Part shown: in pieces, positions 63,389 to 64,000 of the stretch | Numbering within the stretch: the stretch's first letter is position 1 | Layout of the letters: every line of letters starts with the position of its first letter | Source: Chondrus crispus | Lineage: Eukaryota; Rhodophyta; Florideophyceae; Gigartinales; Gigartinaceae | Direction: 5' to 3' | Length of the DNA stretch: 64,000 bases | Assembly: GCF_000350225.1 (NCBI RefSeq) | Contig: NW_005179170.1 | Location: 62,001-126,000 of the forward strand | Position numbers and translations under genes: made by a program | The notes under the pieces: generated by a model | Told to the model about the DNA's origin: nothing | The model's database searches: none | The model's input: only the letters and a program-made list of their open reading frames with translations

Positions 63389-64000
63389 TCAACTCTGACT
63401 ACTGAGATGATGATGTCGATGCTTCTTGCGCGAGTCCCTGACATCATCCAAGACGAGTTTGATAATGCCGCTGTTGATATCGGCAGCGTTCTTGATGCCA
63501 CCTCTGCCTCCCTGGAACTTGGAGCAGAACTTGCGGAGGAAGGAAAGGAAAGTAGAAATGTCCTGTTCCGAAGTGGCAATGCCGACGCTTACGCGAATAG
63601 CGCCGAGATACTCGCCGACGCATTTGGAGACGTGCTCCAGGGAAAGGTCAGTGTTCGGTATGAGGTGAACGCACTTGCTCGTGCGTGAGGCGTGGGCTTT
63701 GAGGGCAGTCTCGGCTGCGCCGGGGTTGCAAAAGCAGCCCGTGCGGAGGGAGATGTTTTGTTTGTTGGCGGCCTTCTCAATGTGGCGTGCGTCGACGCGG
63801 GATGCAGTCGGGGTGAGGACATCGAAAGCAATAGTACCGCCGCGGTCCTTCATGGTGTGCGGGCCGTATATGGTGAGCATAGGGGCGCCGTTGGTATACT
63901 TGAGGGCGAGCATGCCGCGGAGGAGGGTGGTGGTGAGGGCATGGACCCTGGCGTTAATGTTGTCAATGCCAATGCGTGAAATAAATTGAATGCCAAAGGT
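63389..64000 (-). CDS. Class V aminotransferase, MOCOS-like (molybdenum cofactor sulfurase type), C-terminal part
   Basis: The frame is open to the window edge, so the N-terminus lies beyond 64000. Visible sequence is the C-terminal third of a PLP-dependent NifS/MOCOS-like enzyme: GIQFISRIGIDNINARVHAL, YTNGAPMLTIYGP, RGGTIAFDVLTPTASRVDARHIEK, then LRTGCFCNPGAAE, which holds the persulfide-carrying Cys of MOCOS-type sulfurases, and GAIRVSVGIATSEQDISTFLSFLRKF. No MOSC domain follows; the protein ends about 45 residues later with a basic tail (SRKKHRHHHLSSQS). Family members move sulfur from cysteine to an acceptor, in MOCOS to the molybdenum cofactor; without the MOSC domain the acceptor here is open. 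Confidence 0.85.
   Translation of the reverse strand, partial: TFGIQFISRIGIDNINARVHALTTTLLRGMLALKYTNGAPMLTIYGPHTMKDRGGTIAFDVLTPTASRVDARHIEKAANKQNISLRTGCFCNPGAAETALKAHASRTSKCVHLIPNTDLSLEHVSKCVGEYLGAIRVSVGIATSEQDISTFLSFLRKFCSKFQGGRGGIKNAADINSGIIKLVLDDVRDSRKKHRHHHLSSQS

Noticed and set aside
1-64000. tRNA and rRNA genes
   Set aside because: No convincing cloverleaf, A/B box pair or rRNA stretch was recognised by eye; a covariance search would settle it.

Overview
This is a nuclear window from a photosynthetic eukaryote. The host genes are compact and almost intron-free, one looks plastid-targeted (DUF2358, SnoaL-like), and they sit as islands in a sea of transposons. That combination, with the protein types seen, fits a red alga of the florideophyte kind (Chondrus-like). 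The assignment is inference; no organelle or rRNA marker is present to prove it.

Layout. 0-15.4 kb is the gene-bearing left part: a DUF2358 plastid-type protein (-), divergent TFIIE-alpha (+), an ADCK1/ABC1-type kinase (+), a small two-finger C2H2 protein with one intron (+), and a long SUN-domain membrane protein of the SUCO/SLP1 type (-). 15.7-29.4 kb is a stack of DNA transposons: an old pogo-like element with a younger intact Tigger/pogo nested in it, a PIF/Harbinger derivative carrying only the Myb-like ORF, a Tc1 element with about 210-bp terminal inverted repeats, a 28-bp phased satellite, and a decayed Helitron. 30.7-31.7 kb holds an eight-helix membrane protein of unknown function. 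31.8-39.9 kb is a gene desert with a GC-rich island, hairpins, a 28-nt C run and minisatellites. 39.9-44.6 kb is a small Ty1/copia element on the minus strand with identical-length 297-bp LTRs and a GTTTC target duplication. 45.2-60.1 kb is a Ty3/gypsy chromovirus-type element (gag, pol with chromodomain) whose right LTR is split by a hAT transposon. A DDE_4-type transposase ORF with one stop follows (60.8-62.1 kb), and the window ends inside a MOCOS-like class V aminotransferase (-).

The most interesting observation is that both LTR retrotransposons carry a gene on the opposite strand between pol and the 3' LTR. In the gypsy element it is an unbroken 732-codon ORF, although gag and pol in the same element are broken. 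In the copia element, which has no recognisable gag or integrase, it is a roughly 420-codon gene with one frameshift and a possible cysteine-peptidase-like Cys/His pair. A second theme is the repeated occurrence of near-perfect short hairpins with tiny loops, some inside transposon genes and one with an apparent 6-bp flanking duplication.

No tRNA, rRNA, CRISPR or bacterial-type feature was recognised.
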